Assembly: GCA_963772815.1 (NCBI GenBank)
Contig: CAVYYV010000005.1
Coordinates: 583,909-647,908, forward strand
Origin: DATFFO01 sp963772815
GTDB lineage: Bacteria > Actinomycetota > Acidimicrobiia > Spongiisociales > ZC4RG35
Direction of reading: 5' to 3'
DNA length: 64,000 bases
Under the pieces are notes generated by a model, which made no database searches, had not been told where the DNA came from, and saw nothing but the letters and a program-made list of their open reading frames with translations. A program made the position numbers and the translations under genes. How positions within the stretch are numbered: the stretch's first letter is position 1; the number at the start of each line of letters is the position of its first letter. Positions 21,921 to 31,578 of this stretch are shown here, piece by piece.

Positions 21921-23378
21921 ATGACCGCCAGGAAGCATCAGATGTTCATCGACGGGAAGTGGACGGACGCCAAGCGCGGCGAGATGTTCGAGGACATGAA
22001 TCCCTACACGGGCGAGGTCCATGCACACATTCCCGCCGGCGGCCGGGACGACGCACGGGCGGCTATCGAGGCGGCCCAGGCCGCCTTCCCCGAGTGGGCC
22101 GCCACCCCGCCCGGATTCCGTCGCCAGATCTTCCTCAAAGCGGCCGACATCATGGAGCGCCGTCAGGACGAACTGGTCCAGGCGATGATGGAAGAGGTGG
22201 GGGGCACGATCGGCATCTCCATGTTCCAGATGGGATTCGTTCCGGGCCTCTACCGGATGGCAGCCATGGGCGGCTATGACGTCAAGGGCGAGACAATCCC
22301 CGCCGACCACCCCGGATCCTTCTTCATGGCCGTTCGCCAGCCGGCCGGGGTCGTGGCGTGCTTCGCCCCCTTCAACGTCCCCTACATCCTGGCCAGCCGC
22401 TCGTTCGCCCTGCCCATCGCCTACGGCAATACGGCGGTGCTCAAGCCCTCCGAGGAAGCCCCCGTCACCGGGGGTGTGTTGCTGGCCGAGATCTTCGAGG
22501 AGGCTGGATTGCCTCCCGGCGTACTGAACCTCGTCACCTGCACCCGCGACGACGCCGAGGAGGTGGGTGACGAACTGATCTCACATCCGGCGGTGCGCAG
22601 GATCTCGTTCACCGGCTCCACTGAGGTGGGGCGGGCCATAGCAGAGAAGGCGGGCCGGCATCTCAAACGGGCCGTGCTGGAACTGGGCGGCAAGGACCCC
22701 CTCATCGTCCTGGGTGACGCCGACATCGACTACGCGGCCGATGCGGCCGCCTGGGGCGTGTTCCTCCACCAGGGCGAGATCTGCATGTCGACCGAACGCA
22801 TCATCGTCGAGAGGTCGGTAGCCGAGGAGTTCACGGAGAAGCTCATGGAGCGGGCCATGGCGATGCCGATGGGCGACCCCACCAACCCTGCCACCGCCAT
22901 CGGACCGTTGATCAACCAGAGAGCCGTCGACAAAGTGCAGGCACACGTCGACGAGGCCGTCGCCGGCGGGGCCGAACTCCTGGCCGGGGGCCGAGCCGAC
23001 AACCTGGTCTACCACCCCACCGTCGTGCGCAACGTCATACCCGACATGCGCCTCTTCTCCGAGCAGACCTTCGGGCCGGTCGCCCCGATCGTGGTGGTGG
23101 AAGATCGTGAGGAGGCCCTGGCCGTGGCCAACAACTCCAAATACGGTTTGTCAGCAGGAATCATCACCAATGACTTCACGCGGGCGCTGGACATGGCGAT
23201 GCGTCTCGAGACCGGCATGGTCCACATCGGCGATCAGACCGTCAACGACGAGCCACAGGCGCCCTTCGGAGGCGTGAAGGGAAGCGGCTACGGCCGATTC
23301 GGGGGTCAGGCGGCCCTCAACGAGTTCACCGAGTTGCGCTGGATCAACGTTCAGCGGACCCCCCGCACCTTCCCGTGA
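21921..23378 (+). CDS. aldehyde dehydrogenase, vanillin/benzaldehyde dehydrogenase-like
   Basis: 485 residues from ATG 21921, with AGGAGAGGAAG just upstream. ALDH motifs are FAPFNVPYILASRS, SFTGSTEVGRAIAEKAG, ELGGKDPLIV, catalytic Cys in GEICMSTERIIVE, and GPVAPIVVVED. It oxidises an aldehyde to the acid with NAD(P). The neighbouring LigM-type demethylase and protocatechuate genes make vanillin or a related aromatic aldehyde the best guess. It is the first gene of a rightward cluster ending with boxB. Confidence 0.87.
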   Translation: MTARKHQMFIDGKWTDAKRGEMFEDMNPYTGEVHAHIPAGGRDDARAAIEAAQAAFPEWAATPPGFRRQIFLKAADIMERRQDELVQAMMEEVGGTIGISMFQMGFVPGLYRMAAMGGYDVKGETIPADHPGSFFMAVRQPAGVVACFAPFNVPYILASRSFALPIAYGNTAVLKPSEEAPVTGGVLLAEIFEEAGLPPGVLNLVTCTRDDAEEVGDELISHPAVRRISFTGSTEVGRAIAEKAGRHLKRAVLELGGKDPLIVLGDADIDYAADAAAWGVFLHQGEICMSTERIIVERSVAEEFTEKLMERAMAMPMGDPTNPATAIGPLINQRAVDKVQAHVDEAVAGGAELLAGGRADNLVYHPTVVRNVIPDMRLFSEQTFGPVAPIVVVEDREEALAVANNSKYGLSAGIITNDFTRALDMAMRLETGMVHIGDQTVNDEPQAPFGGVKGSGYGRFGGQAALNEFTELRWINVQRTPRTFP

Positions 23379-23419
23379 GCCCGGACATCCGGCCCGAGGG
23401 CCGTGTACGCTCGACGGAC

Positions 23420-23445
23420 GAACGTACGTTGACCGAACACATGCC
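23420..23445 (-). promoter_or_regulatory. candidate regulatory site upstream of ligM copy 1
   Basis: The minus strand reads ATGTGTTCGGTCAACG, a partial match to the motif at 44476, and it includes a CGTACG hexamer (23423-23428) like those in the pob/pca intergenic region. Weak by itself. Confidence 0.35.
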
Positions 23446-23493
23446 CTTCCCTCTCCCCAACGAACACCAACATCACCAACAGGAGGTGACCCC

Positions 23494-24888
23494 ATGAAGA
23501 GCCTGGAGGACATCCTGCAACAGGTGGACAACCCGGTCCATATGCTGCGCAACTCGAAGATCGGTGCCTACGTCTACCCCATCGTGGCTCCCGAGTTCAC
23601 CAACTGGCGCGATGAGCAGCGGGCCTGGCGGGAGACCGCCGTTCTCTACGACCAGTCCCATCACATGGCCGAGTTGATCGTGGAGGGCCCCGACGCCTTC
23701 GATCTGCTGTCACATCTAGCCATCAACAGCTTCGCCGACTTCCCCACCACCAAGGCCAAGCACTTCGTGCCGGCCAGCTACGACGGCTACGTGATCGGGG
23801 ATGTCATCCTCTTCCGACTCGAGGAAGAGAAGTTCAACATGGTGGGCCGGGTCCCGACGGTCAACTGGGTGCAATTCCACGCCGAGACCGGCAACTGGGA
23901 CGTAACCTTCGACCGGGACGACCGCTCGCCATCACGACCCGGGGACCAGCCGGTGGTCCGTCGCCACTACCGCTATCAGATCCAGGGGCCCAATGCACCC
24001 CAGGTCATCGAGAAGCTCAACGGCGGCCCGCTCGACGACATCAAGTTCTTCCACGTGGGGACCATGAAGGTGGCCGGACGCCAGGTGCCTGCCCTGCATC
24101 ACGGTATGGCAGGCGAGCCCGGCATCGAGATATGGGGCCCCTATGAGCAGGGCGGAGAGGTCAAGGCCGCCATCCTCGAGGCCGGCGAGGAATTCGGCCT
24201 GCGCCAGGTGGGCGCCCGAGCCTATGCCACCAACACGCTCGAGTCGGGCTGGATCCCCTCCCCGCTCCCGGCCGTCTATTCGGGGGAGAAGATGAAGGCC
24301 TACCGGGAGTGGCTCCCCGCCTCCAGCTACGAGGCGAGCGGGTCGATCGGCGGGAGCTTCGTCTCCGAGGACATCGAGGACTACTACCTGACTCCCCATG
24401 CGCTGGGGTATGGCTTCTATGTCAAGTTCGACCACGACTTCATCGGCCGGGACGCCCTCGAGGACATGGCCGACGAGCCGCAGCGCAAGAAGGTCACGTT
24501 CGAGTGGAATCCCGACGACGTCATCAGGGTCTGGGCTTCGCTGTTCAACCGGCCCGGTGAGAACTTCAAGTACATCGATCTGCCCCTCTCCAACTACACC
24601 TCCGCCACATACGACGCGGTAAAGAGGGGCGATGAGACGGTCGGCTTCTCGATGTTCAGCGGCTTCACCTTCAACGACCGCTCCTTCATCTCGCTGGGCA
24701 CGGTCGACCCCGACGTCGAGATCGGCGACGAGCTCACCCTCGTCTGGGGCGAGGAGAACGGCGGAACGGAGAAGACGACCGTCGAGCGCCACCGCCAGAC
24801 CGAGATCAAGGTCAAGGTCGCCCCGACTCCGTACTCCCGGGACGCCCGCGAGTCCTACGGTGGAACCTGGCGCGGCGAGTCGACCTGA
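23494..24888 (+). CDS. ligM: LigM-type tetrahydrofolate-dependent aromatic O-demethylase (copy 1)
   Basis: 464 residues, close to the 471 of Sphingobium LigM. AGGAGGTGACC precedes the ATG. The fold is GcvT/DmdA-like aminomethyltransferase. Distinctive LigM-like stretches are MLRNSKIGAYVYPIVAPEF, NWRDEQRAWRETAVLYDQSH, DDRSPSRP, YQIQGPNAPQVIEKL, NTLESGWIPSPLPA, EWLPASSYEASG and KFDHDFIGRDALE. LigM moves the methyl group of vanillate or 3-O-methylgallate to tetrahydrofolate, giving protocatechuate or gallate. The pca operon downstream would use the protocatechuate. The exact methoxy-aromatic is not provable here. Confidence 0.88.
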   Translation: MKSLEDILQQVDNPVHMLRNSKIGAYVYPIVAPEFTNWRDEQRAWRETAVLYDQSHHMAELIVEGPDAFDLLSHLAINSFADFPTTKAKHFVPASYDGYVIGDVILFRLEEEKFNMVGRVPTVNWVQFHAETGNWDVTFDRDDRSPSRPGDQPVVRRHYRYQIQGPNAPQVIEKLNGGPLDDIKFFHVGTMKVAGRQVPALHHGMAGEPGIEIWGPYEQGGEVKAAILEAGEEFGLRQVGARAYATNTLESGWIPSPLPAVYSGEKMKAYREWLPASSYEASGSIGGSFVSEDIEDYYLTPHALGYGFYVKFDHDFIGRDALEDMADEPQRKKVTFEWNPDDVIRVWASLFNRPGENFKYIDLPLSNYTSATYDAVKRGDETVGFSMFSGFTFNDRSFISLGTVDPDVEIGDELTLVWGEENGGTEKTTVERHRQTEIKVKVAPTPYSRDARESYGGTWRGEST

Positions 24889-24957
24889 TCGGCGAGCGCA
24901 CGGCATCCAACGGCCGCTTAGTGTGGTCGCCGTCCGTATCGACCCGGTGAGGTAGCC

Positions 24958-26499
24958 ATGCAGACGACCGACAACGCCAGCACCCTGCTCGACGCCAACC
25001 TGGATGCCGGTCGGGCCGATTCTGTGGCGGCGATCACGGTCGACAACGAGCGATGGACCTTCCATCAGCTCCACACGGCTGCCTGTCGGGTGGCGAAGCG
25101 TCTGGTGGATCTTGGGGTGCGGAGGGGCGAGCGAATCCTGGTGGTCCTGGACGACACGCCCGCCTTCCCGGCCGCCTTCCTGGGGGCGATGCGCATCGGG
25201 GCCGTGCCGATTCCGGTCAACTTCCTGGCCCGGCCCACCGACTTCGGGTACTTTCTCGACGATTCCTACGCCGTCGCCGCCATCGTCGACACCACCTTCC
25301 TGGGGGCGGTGGGCCCCGAGCTCGACCAACGCCCCCATGTCCGCCGCATCGTCGCCAACGGAACCGCCCCCGAGGGGGCCGACTCGCTCGACGAGTGGAT
25401 GGGCGACGGCCCGACCGAGATGGACCCCGTCGCCACCCATCCCGATGACCCCGCCTTCTGGCTCTACAGCTCCGGCTCGACGGGCCCGCCCAAGGCGGTT
25501 ATCCACCGCCACGCCGACATCGCAGCAACCTGTCGCCTCTATGCCTGGCCCACCCTGGGAATCGGACCGGACGATGTGGTCTTCTCCAGCACCAAGATGT
25601 TCCACGCCTACGGGCTGGGGAACAACCTCACCTTCCCCCTGTCGGTCGGGGCGACTTCGGTGTACCTGACCGGCCGACCGTCACCCGACCGACTCCTGGA
25701 GCGGGTGGCCACACACCGTCCCAACATCTATTTCTCTGTGCCCGCGCTCTTCAATGCCGTGCTCGCCCATCCCGACTTCGACCAGACCGACTGGTCGTCA
25801 GTACGTCTGGGGGTCTCGGCCGCCGAGCCGTTGGCTCCCGAGATCTGGAACCGCTTCCATGCCCGGACCGGTATCGAGATCCTGGATGGGCTTGGCTCGA
25901 CCGAGATGCTCCACATCTACTGCTCCAACCGGGCGGGCCGGGTAAAGCCCGGCACATCCGGGACGGCGGTAGAGGGATACGAGCTGCAAATCCTGGACCC
26001 CGAGGGCCAGGTGGTCGACGGCAACGAGCCCGGCGAGTTGTGGGTGCGGGGGCCCTCGGCCCTGACCGGCTACTGGCACCAGATCGAGCGCACGCGAGAC
26101 AAGATGGCCCAGGGCTGGTTCGCCACCGGCGACCGCTACCACCGGGACGAGGACGGCTATTACGTGTACGAGGGGAGGGTCGACGACATGATGAAGGTGG
26201 GAGGGTTGTGGGTCAGCCCCATCGAGATCGAGAACCGCCTGATGGAGCATCCGGCCGTGAGCGAGGCGGCTGTGGCCGGAGTTGTGATCGAGGACAACTC
26301 CCGGATCAAGGCGTGGGTGATTCTCGCCGGGGACAACGAAGGTGGCGACGATCTCGTCGGCGATCTCCAGCACTGGTGTAAGGAGACCCTGCTTCACTAC
26401 CAGTTCCCCCACGTGGTCGAGTTCGTCGAGGACTTTCCTCGCACCCCGACCGGAAAGATCCAGCGCTTCAAGCTCAGGGGGGCCGCCCAGAGTGGTTAG
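24958..26499 (+). CDS. bclA: benzoate-CoA ligase
   Basis: 513 residues. Adenylate-forming motifs are YSSGSTGPPKAVIHRH, FSSTKMFHAYGLGN, DGLGSTEMLHIY, GDRYHRDEDGYYVYEGR and PRTPTGKIQRFKLR. The overall pattern matches the benzoate-CoA ligase family (VPIPVNFLARP). It activates benzoate or a hydroxybenzoate to the CoA thioester. The next two genes, boxC and boxB, act on benzoyl-CoA, which strongly supports benzoate as substrate. Confidence 0.92.
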   Translation: MQTTDNASTLLDANLDAGRADSVAAITVDNERWTFHQLHTAACRVAKRLVDLGVRRGERILVVLDDTPAFPAAFLGAMRIGAVPIPVNFLARPTDFGYFLDDSYAVAAIVDTTFLGAVGPELDQRPHVRRIVANGTAPEGADSLDEWMGDGPTEMDPVATHPDDPAFWLYSSGSTGPPKAVIHRHADIAATCRLYAWPTLGIGPDDVVFSSTKMFHAYGLGNNLTFPLSVGATSVYLTGRPSPDRLLERVATHRPNIYFSVPALFNAVLAHPDFDQTDWSSVRLGVSAAEPLAPEIWNRFHARTGIEILDGLGSTEMLHIYCSNRAGRVKPGTSGTAVEGYELQILDPEGQVVDGNEPGELWVRGPSALTGYWHQIERTRDKMAQGWFATGDRYHRDEDGYYVYEGRVDDMMKVGGLWVSPIEIENRLMEHPAVSEAAVAGVVIEDNSRIKAWVILAGDNEGGDDLVGDLQHWCKETLLHYQFPHVVEFVEDFPRTPTGKIQRFKLRGAAQSG

Positions 26500-26525
26500 G
26501 TACCCACAGGTATAGGGTTGAAGCG

Positions 26526-28175
26526 GTGATCGACTTCCAGACTCATCCCGGGGCCTATCGCCACTGGAGGATGCGGATCGACGGGGGCGTCGCCTATCTC
26601 ACCATGGGGGTCGACCCCGACGCCGGCCTCCTTCCCGGCTACGAGCTCAAGCTCAACTCCTACGACCTGGGCGTGGACATCGAGCTGGCCGATGCCATCC
26701 AGCGCCTCCGCTTCGAACACCCTGAGGTGGGCGCGGTGGTGGTGGATTCCGCCCTGGAGCGGATGTTCTGCGCCGGCGCCAACATCGGGATGCTGGCTTC
26801 GGCTTCCCATCCCCTCAAGGTCAACTTCTGCAAGTTCACCAATGAGACCCGCAACTCCATGGAAGACGCTTCCCGTCACTCCGGGCAGCGCTACCTGGCG
26901 GCCCTGGGGGGCAACGCCGCCGGAGGCGGGTACGAGCTGGCTCTGGCCACCGAGCACATCGTGTTGATCGACGACCGCAACGCCGCCGTCTCCCTTCCCG
27001 AGGTGCCCTTGTTGGGTGTGCTCCCCGGCACCGGGGGCCTTACCCGGCTCGTCGATAAGCGCCACGTGCGCCGTGACCGGGCCGACGTCTTCTGCACCCT
27101 CGAGGAGGGGATCAAGGGAACCAAGGCGCTGGACTGGGGCCTGGTCGACGAGCTGGCCCCGGCCTCGTCCTTCGGCGAGGCAGTGGCCGCCAGGGCAGCC
27201 GAATTTGCCCAGATGAGCGATCGCCCCGCCAACGCCACGGGAGTGAGCCTGGGACCGCTGCAGAGAGCAATCGACGAGGACTCGATCACCTACTCGCTAG
27301 TCGAGGTCGACATCGACCGCTCCAACAGCACTGCCGCCATCACCCTGAGCGGGCCCCAAGAAGCACCACCCTCCGACGGCGACGAGGCGGTGGGGCGCGG
27401 GGATGGCTTCTGGCCGCTGCGCCTGGCCCGGGAGCTGGACGACGCCATTCTGCATCTTCGGGTCAACGAACTCGAGGTTGGGACGTTCCTGCTCCGGTCG
27501 CAGGGCGAGCTCGCTTCGACCGTGGCCTACGACTCCTTCCTCATCGGCCAGGCCGACCACTGGTTCATCCGCGAGGTGCTCCTGTACTGGGCCCGTGTGC
27601 TTCGCCGGGTGGACCTGACCTCCCGCACCATTTTCACCCTCGTCGAGCCGGGGAGCTGCTTCGGGGGTTTTCTGGCCGAGTTGGCCCTGGCGGCCGACCG
27701 CTCCTACATGCTGATAGGGCCCCGCTACGACGAAGGCGGCGAAATCGCCCATCTCCTCTTCACCGACTCGAACAGCTACGGGTTCCCGATGTCGAACGGG
27801 CTATCGCGCCTGGAGACACGCTTCTGGGGCGACCCGGGCGGGCTGGAGAGGGCAAGACGGGCCATCGGGGAGAAGCTGGACGCCGAGGCTGCCCTGGCGG
27901 CCGGGCTGGTAACCGACGCCATGGACGATCTCGACTGGGACGACGAGCTCCGCCTGATTCTGGAGGAGCGGGCCGCCTTCTCCCCCGATGGCCTGACTGG
28001 TATGGAAGCCAACCTGCGTTTCCCCGGGCCCGAGACGATGGAGACGAAGATCTTTGGGAGGCTGACCGCCTGGCAGAACTGGGTGTTCCAGCGACCCAAC
28101 GCCTCCAGCGACAGAGGCGCCCTGCGCCGATACGGCACCGGTATCCGACCCGAATACGACGCGAGGAGAGTGTGA
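26526..28175 (+). CDS. boxC: benzoyl-CoA-dihydrodiol lyase
   Basis: 549 residues from GTG 26526. A crotonase-fold enzyme of the long BoxC type: WRMRIDGGVAYLTMGVD, FCAGANIGMLA, GQRYLAALGGNAAGGGYELA, PLLGVLPGTGGLTR and a second crotonase-like half with PGSCFGGFLAELALAADR. It opens the 2,3-epoxybenzoyl-CoA ring hydrolytically with loss of a carbon as formate. Length and N-terminus match known BoxC. Its stop overlaps the boxB start. Confidence 0.94.
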   Translation: MIDFQTHPGAYRHWRMRIDGGVAYLTMGVDPDAGLLPGYELKLNSYDLGVDIELADAIQRLRFEHPEVGAVVVDSALERMFCAGANIGMLASASHPLKVNFCKFTNETRNSMEDASRHSGQRYLAALGGNAAGGGYELALATEHIVLIDDRNAAVSLPEVPLLGVLPGTGGLTRLVDKRHVRRDRADVFCTLEEGIKGTKALDWGLVDELAPASSFGEAVAARAAEFAQMSDRPANATGVSLGPLQRAIDEDSITYSLVEVDIDRSNSTAAITLSGPQEAPPSDGDEAVGRGDGFWPLRLARELDDAILHLRVNELEVGTFLLRSQGELASTVAYDSFLIGQADHWFIREVLLYWARVLRRVDLTSRTIFTLVEPGSCFGGFLAELALAADRSYMLIGPRYDEGGEIAHLLFTDSNSYGFPMSNGLSRLETRFWGDPGGLERARRAIGEKLDAEAALAAGLVTDAMDDLDWDDELRLILEERAAFSPDGLTGMEANLRFPGPETMETKIFGRLTAWQNWVFQRPNASSDRGALRRYGTGIRPEYDARRV

Positions 28176-29617
28176 TGACCTGGCAAGACGTCGATTACGA
28201 CGCGCTCATTCCCAACAACGTGGGGCTGGCCGACGACCCAAAGCTCCAGAGAGGGCTGGAGAAGTGGCACCCCGGCTACATCGACTGGTGGATGTCGATG
28301 GGCCCGGAGGGCTTCCAGATGGCCGATGTCTACCTGCGCACCGCGGTGAGCGTCGAGAAGGAGGGCTGGGCCAAGTTCGGATACGTGAAGATGCCCGAGT
28401 ACCGCTGGGGGATCCTCCTCGCCCCCGAGGAGGAGGATCGGCGCATCCCCTTCGGTGAGCATGCCGGCGATCCCGCCTGGCAGGAGGTCCCCGGCGAGTA
28501 TCGCGCGATGCTGAGGCGCCTGATCGTGATCCAGGGAGACACCGAACCCGCCTCGGTCGAACAGCAGCGTCACCTGGGCAGCACGGCTCCTTCCCTCTAC
28601 GACCTGCGCAACCTGTTCCAGGTCAACGTGGAGGAGGGCCGCCATCTGTGGGCCATGGTCTACCTGCTGCACAAGTTCTTCGGCCGGGACGGGAGGGCCG
28701 AGGCCGACGACCTCCTGCGCCGTCAGTCGGGCAACGCGGAGCGACCCCGCATGCTGGGCGCCTTCAACGAGGAGACTCCCGACTGGCTGTCGTTCTTCAT
28801 GTTCACCTACTTCACGGATCGGGACGGCAAGATGCAGCTGGAAGCTCTGGCCCAGTCGGGATTCGACCCGCTGTCACGCACGTGCCGATTCATGCTGGCC
28901 GAGGAGGCCCACCACATGTTCGTGGGCTACACCGGTGTCAAGCGGATCGTCGAGGCGACCGCCAAGGCCATGGGCGAAGCCGGTATCGAGGATCCCTACG
29001 ACACCGACTCGGTGCGTGCCCTGGGCGTCATCGACTTTCCCGCAATCCAGCGCAAGGTGAATCTGCACTACTCGCTGACCCTCGACCTGTTCGGCTCGGA
29101 GGAATCAACCAACGCCGCCAACTTCTTCAACTCCGGCCTCAAGGGCCGCTATCACGAGGAGCGCCTCGACGACGACCACCGGCTGCGAGATTCGACCTAT
29201 CCGGTGATGAAGCTGATCGATGGAAAGCTCGACCTGGTTGAGGTTCCTGCCCTGAACGGCTTGAACGCCCGGCTCCGGGACGATTTCATCGACGACTGCT
29301 CGGGGGGGATCGGCCGTTGGAACCGGGTCATCGGCGAGCACGGCATCGATTTCGAGATCTCCCTCCCCCATGTCGCCTTCAATCGGGCCATCGGCGAGTT
29401 CTCCGAGCTCTCGGTGTCACCCGACGGTGAGGTGATCGGCGATGAAGAGTGGGCCGCCTCCCGGAGCGATTGGCTGCCGACCACCGACGACCGCCAGTTC
29501 ATCGAAAGCCTCATGCGGCCCCACTTCGAGCCGGGAGAGTTCGCCAGCTGGATCGCGCCACCCAGCAAGGGGATAGACCAAAAGCCAGCGGATTACGAGT
29601 ATGTGAGGCTCCCCTGA
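28172..29617 (+). CDS. boxB: benzoyl-CoA 2,3-epoxidase, oxygenase component
   Basis: 481 residues (GTG 28172 or ATG 28175). The family pattern is IPNNVGLADDPKLQRGLEKW, with carboxylate-bridged di-iron ligands in NVEEGRHLWAMVYLLHKF and LAEEAHHMFVGYTG. It inserts oxygen into benzoyl-CoA to give the 2,3-epoxide. BoxB normally takes electrons from the reductase BoxA; no boxA is present in this window. Confidence 0.94.
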   Translation: MMTWQDVDYDALIPNNVGLADDPKLQRGLEKWHPGYIDWWMSMGPEGFQMADVYLRTAVSVEKEGWAKFGYVKMPEYRWGILLAPEEEDRRIPFGEHAGDPAWQEVPGEYRAMLRRLIVIQGDTEPASVEQQRHLGSTAPSLYDLRNLFQVNVEEGRHLWAMVYLLHKFFGRDGRAEADDLLRRQSGNAERPRMLGAFNEETPDWLSFFMFTYFTDRDGKMQLEALAQSGFDPLSRTCRFMLAEEAHHMFVGYTGVKRIVEATAKAMGEAGIEDPYDTDSVRALGVIDFPAIQRKVNLHYSLTLDLFGSEESTNAANFFNSGLKGRYHEERLDDDHRLRDSTYPVMKLIDGKLDLVEVPALNGLNARLRDDFIDDCSGGIGRWNRVIGEHGIDFEISLPHVAFNRAIGEFSELSVSPDGEVIGDEEWAASRSDWLPTTDDRQFIESLMRPHFEPGEFASWIAPPSKGIDQKPADYEYVRLP

Positions 29618-29632
29618 GCGTCGAGCAGCGCC

Positions 29633-30412
29633 TTACCCGAGGAAGTCCGCTAGCGCTCGGTTGAAAGCCTCGGGCTGGTCCAGATTGGAGAGATGGGAAG
29701 CGCCTCCGATGACCTCGACGCTGCTGGCAGGGATATGCTGATGCAGCCACCTGGCCTCCTCCGGCGGGGTGGCGACGTCCTCCTCTCCCCCGATGATCAG
29801 GCTGGGGCAGGCGATCCTCGAGACCGAATCTCTCACATCGCCGTCCCTGAGAGCAGCACAACAGCCGACATAGCCCACCGGGTCGATGCGCTTGAAGGCG
29901 GTCGCCAAAGCCCGGTAGGCCTCCGGCCGGTTTGCCGCGAAGCCGGCGGTGACGAACCGGGGCACGACCGCCTCACAGATCCCGGCCATTCCCTCTGCCC
30001 GGGTGGCCTGAATCCGCTCCGACCAGAACTCCGGCGTGCCGATCCTGGCAGCCGTGTTGGCGACCACCATCGAGGTCACCCGCTCGGGTGCGTGTATCCC
30101 CAGCCACAGAGTGATCAGACCGCTGAGCGAGATGCCGCAGACATCGAACCGCTCCAGCCCAGCTGCGTCGGCGACCGCCAACACGGACCTTCCCAAGTCC
30201 TCCAGCCGGTAAGGGCCCGGTGCGGCGGTGGAGCTCCCGTGACCGGGCAGGTCGATCGAAATGAGGTGGCGTCTCGACTCCAGGACCGCAACCTGACCGT
30301 CCCACATCGAGGAGTTGGTGCCCAGTGAATGCAACATGACCAGGGCACGCCGATCCGGGTCTTCCCCCTCTGCCCACCACAGGGCGCCGGTGCCGGTCTC
30401 CGTATGACTCAA
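29633..30412 (-). CDS. pcaD: 3-oxoadipate enol-lactonase
   Basis: 259 residues from TTG 30412, chosen because TTG overlaps the pcaB stop (TTGA) and the sequence upstream is Arg-rich noise. Alpha/beta hydrolase motifs are MLHSLGTNSSMWDGQV, DLPGHGSS, nucleophile Ser in CGISLSGLITLW, GGEEDVATPPEE and catalytic His in GASHLSNLDQPE. It hydrolyses beta-ketoadipate enol-lactone, the last lactone step of the protocatechuate branch. Last gene of the pobA-pcaCHGBD operon, convergent with boxB. Confidence 0.92.
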   Translation of the reverse strand: MSHTETGTGALWWAEGEDPDRRALVMLHSLGTNSSMWDGQVAVLESRRHLISIDLPGHGSSTAAPGPYRLEDLGRSVLAVADAAGLERFDVCGISLSGLITLWLGIHAPERVTSMVVANTAARIGTPEFWSERIQATRAEGMAGICEAVVPRFVTAGFAANRPEAYRALATAFKRIDPVGYVGCCAALRDGDVRDSVSRIACPSLIIGGEEDVATPPEEARWLHQHIPASSVEVIGGASHLSNLDQPEAFNRALADFLG

Positions 30413-31557
30413 TCGGACCCCATCACCTGGTCGAAGTAAGCAGAAACCCGATCGATCTGGGCGCCGGCGGCTTCGACCACTCCGGAAGCAGAATCGGGCG
30501 AAACGCGAGCCACCATTGCCTCCCCATGGACGGCGAGTGAGGCCAGACAGCCTTGCATCGCTTCGAGCACCGCTCCTCCGCTCTGGAACACGAGGGGGAA
30601 GGCGAGCCACTCCGTGTGCCATGACCCCACCGCCCGATCGATCTCATGGGAACGCCCGTCGAGGATCATCGAGACGGCACCGGAACAGACGTCGGCGGCC
30701 GCCAGGGCCCGGACGGCATCGAGGGGGTTCTCCTTGTCGGACATGGACGACGAGCCACCCGCCCGCACCGACACCTCCCCGACGTCGCTCTGGGACAGCA
30801 GGCTGACATCGGTGGCGATCTTGGCCAGGGTCTTCACCGAACGCTCCACCGCCTGGACGATGACCCAAACCCGGGATCGGTCGGCATGCCAGGCAAGTCG
30901 GGGTGCCTCCAGCCCTAGGATGCGGGCCAGCGCCTCGCGCACCTCCTGGCCCCGATCGTCATAGTCGGAAAGGGTTCCGACCGGGCCGCCCAACTGCACT
31001 GCGAAAAGAACCCGAGTCGCCCTCACCTCAACGATGTGACCCAGAATGGCGTCGAGCCAGGCGGCGACTCTCAGGCCGAATGTCGTCGGCCGGGCATGCT
31101 GGAGGAAAGAGCGACCCATCTGGAGCTGACTGCGCTGAGCCTGCATTATCCCGTTCATGAGGCGGGCCAGGTCGACAAGCCGTGACTCCACCAGCTCCAT
31201 AGCCCGGCGGCCGAGAAGCATGTGGGCGGTGTCGACCACATCCTGGGTGGTAGTCCCGAAGTGCAGCCAGCGTCGGCCCGGCGTCTCGATCCGGCTGCCC
31301 AGCTCGTCGACCAGGTCGATGACCGGGGTGCCCTTCTCCCAGGTGGAGGCGAGGAGCCCGTCCTGGTCGGCGAGCGGCTTCTGACAGGCGTCGACCACCG
31401 CCTGGGCTTCTTCGGCCGGGGCCAGCCCCACCTCGGCCAGTGCCCGGGCCAACCCGGCTTCGAAACTGACCATGGCCGCCACCCGGCCGGCCGCCGAGAA
31501 GAGCGAAGTCATCTCGAGCGTGCTGAAGCCAGGATGGAAGGTGGGGACCTCGCTCAT
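30409..31557 (-). CDS. pcaB: 3-carboxy-cis,cis-muconate cycloisomerase
   Basis: 382 residues, fumarase/aspartase superfamily. Motifs are HFGTTTQDVVDTAHML, GRSFLQHARPTTFGLRVA, QLGGPVGTLSDY and the signature GSSSMSDKENPLDAV. It is shorter than the roughly 450 residues of many PcaB proteins; the C-terminal helix region is reduced. It lactonises the PcaGH product. It lies 21 bases after pcaG. Confidence 0.92.
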   Translation of the reverse strand: MSEVPTFHPGFSTLEMTSLFSAAGRVAAMVSFEAGLARALAEVGLAPAEEAQAVVDACQKPLADQDGLLASTWEKGTPVIDLVDELGSRIETPGRRWLHFGTTTQDVVDTAHMLLGRRAMELVESRLVDLARLMNGIMQAQRSQLQMGRSFLQHARPTTFGLRVAAWLDAILGHIVEVRATRVLFAVQLGGPVGTLSDYDDRGQEVREALARILGLEAPRLAWHADRSRVWVIVQAVERSVKTLAKIATDVSLLSQSDVGEVSVRAGGSSSMSDKENPLDAVRALAAADVCSGAVSMILDGRSHEIDRAVGSWHTEWLAFPLVFQSGGAVLEAMQGCLASLAVHGEAMVARVSPDSASGVVEAAGAQIDRVSAYFDQVMGSD

Positions 31558-31578
31558 GACCGACGGCTCATCACCGGC

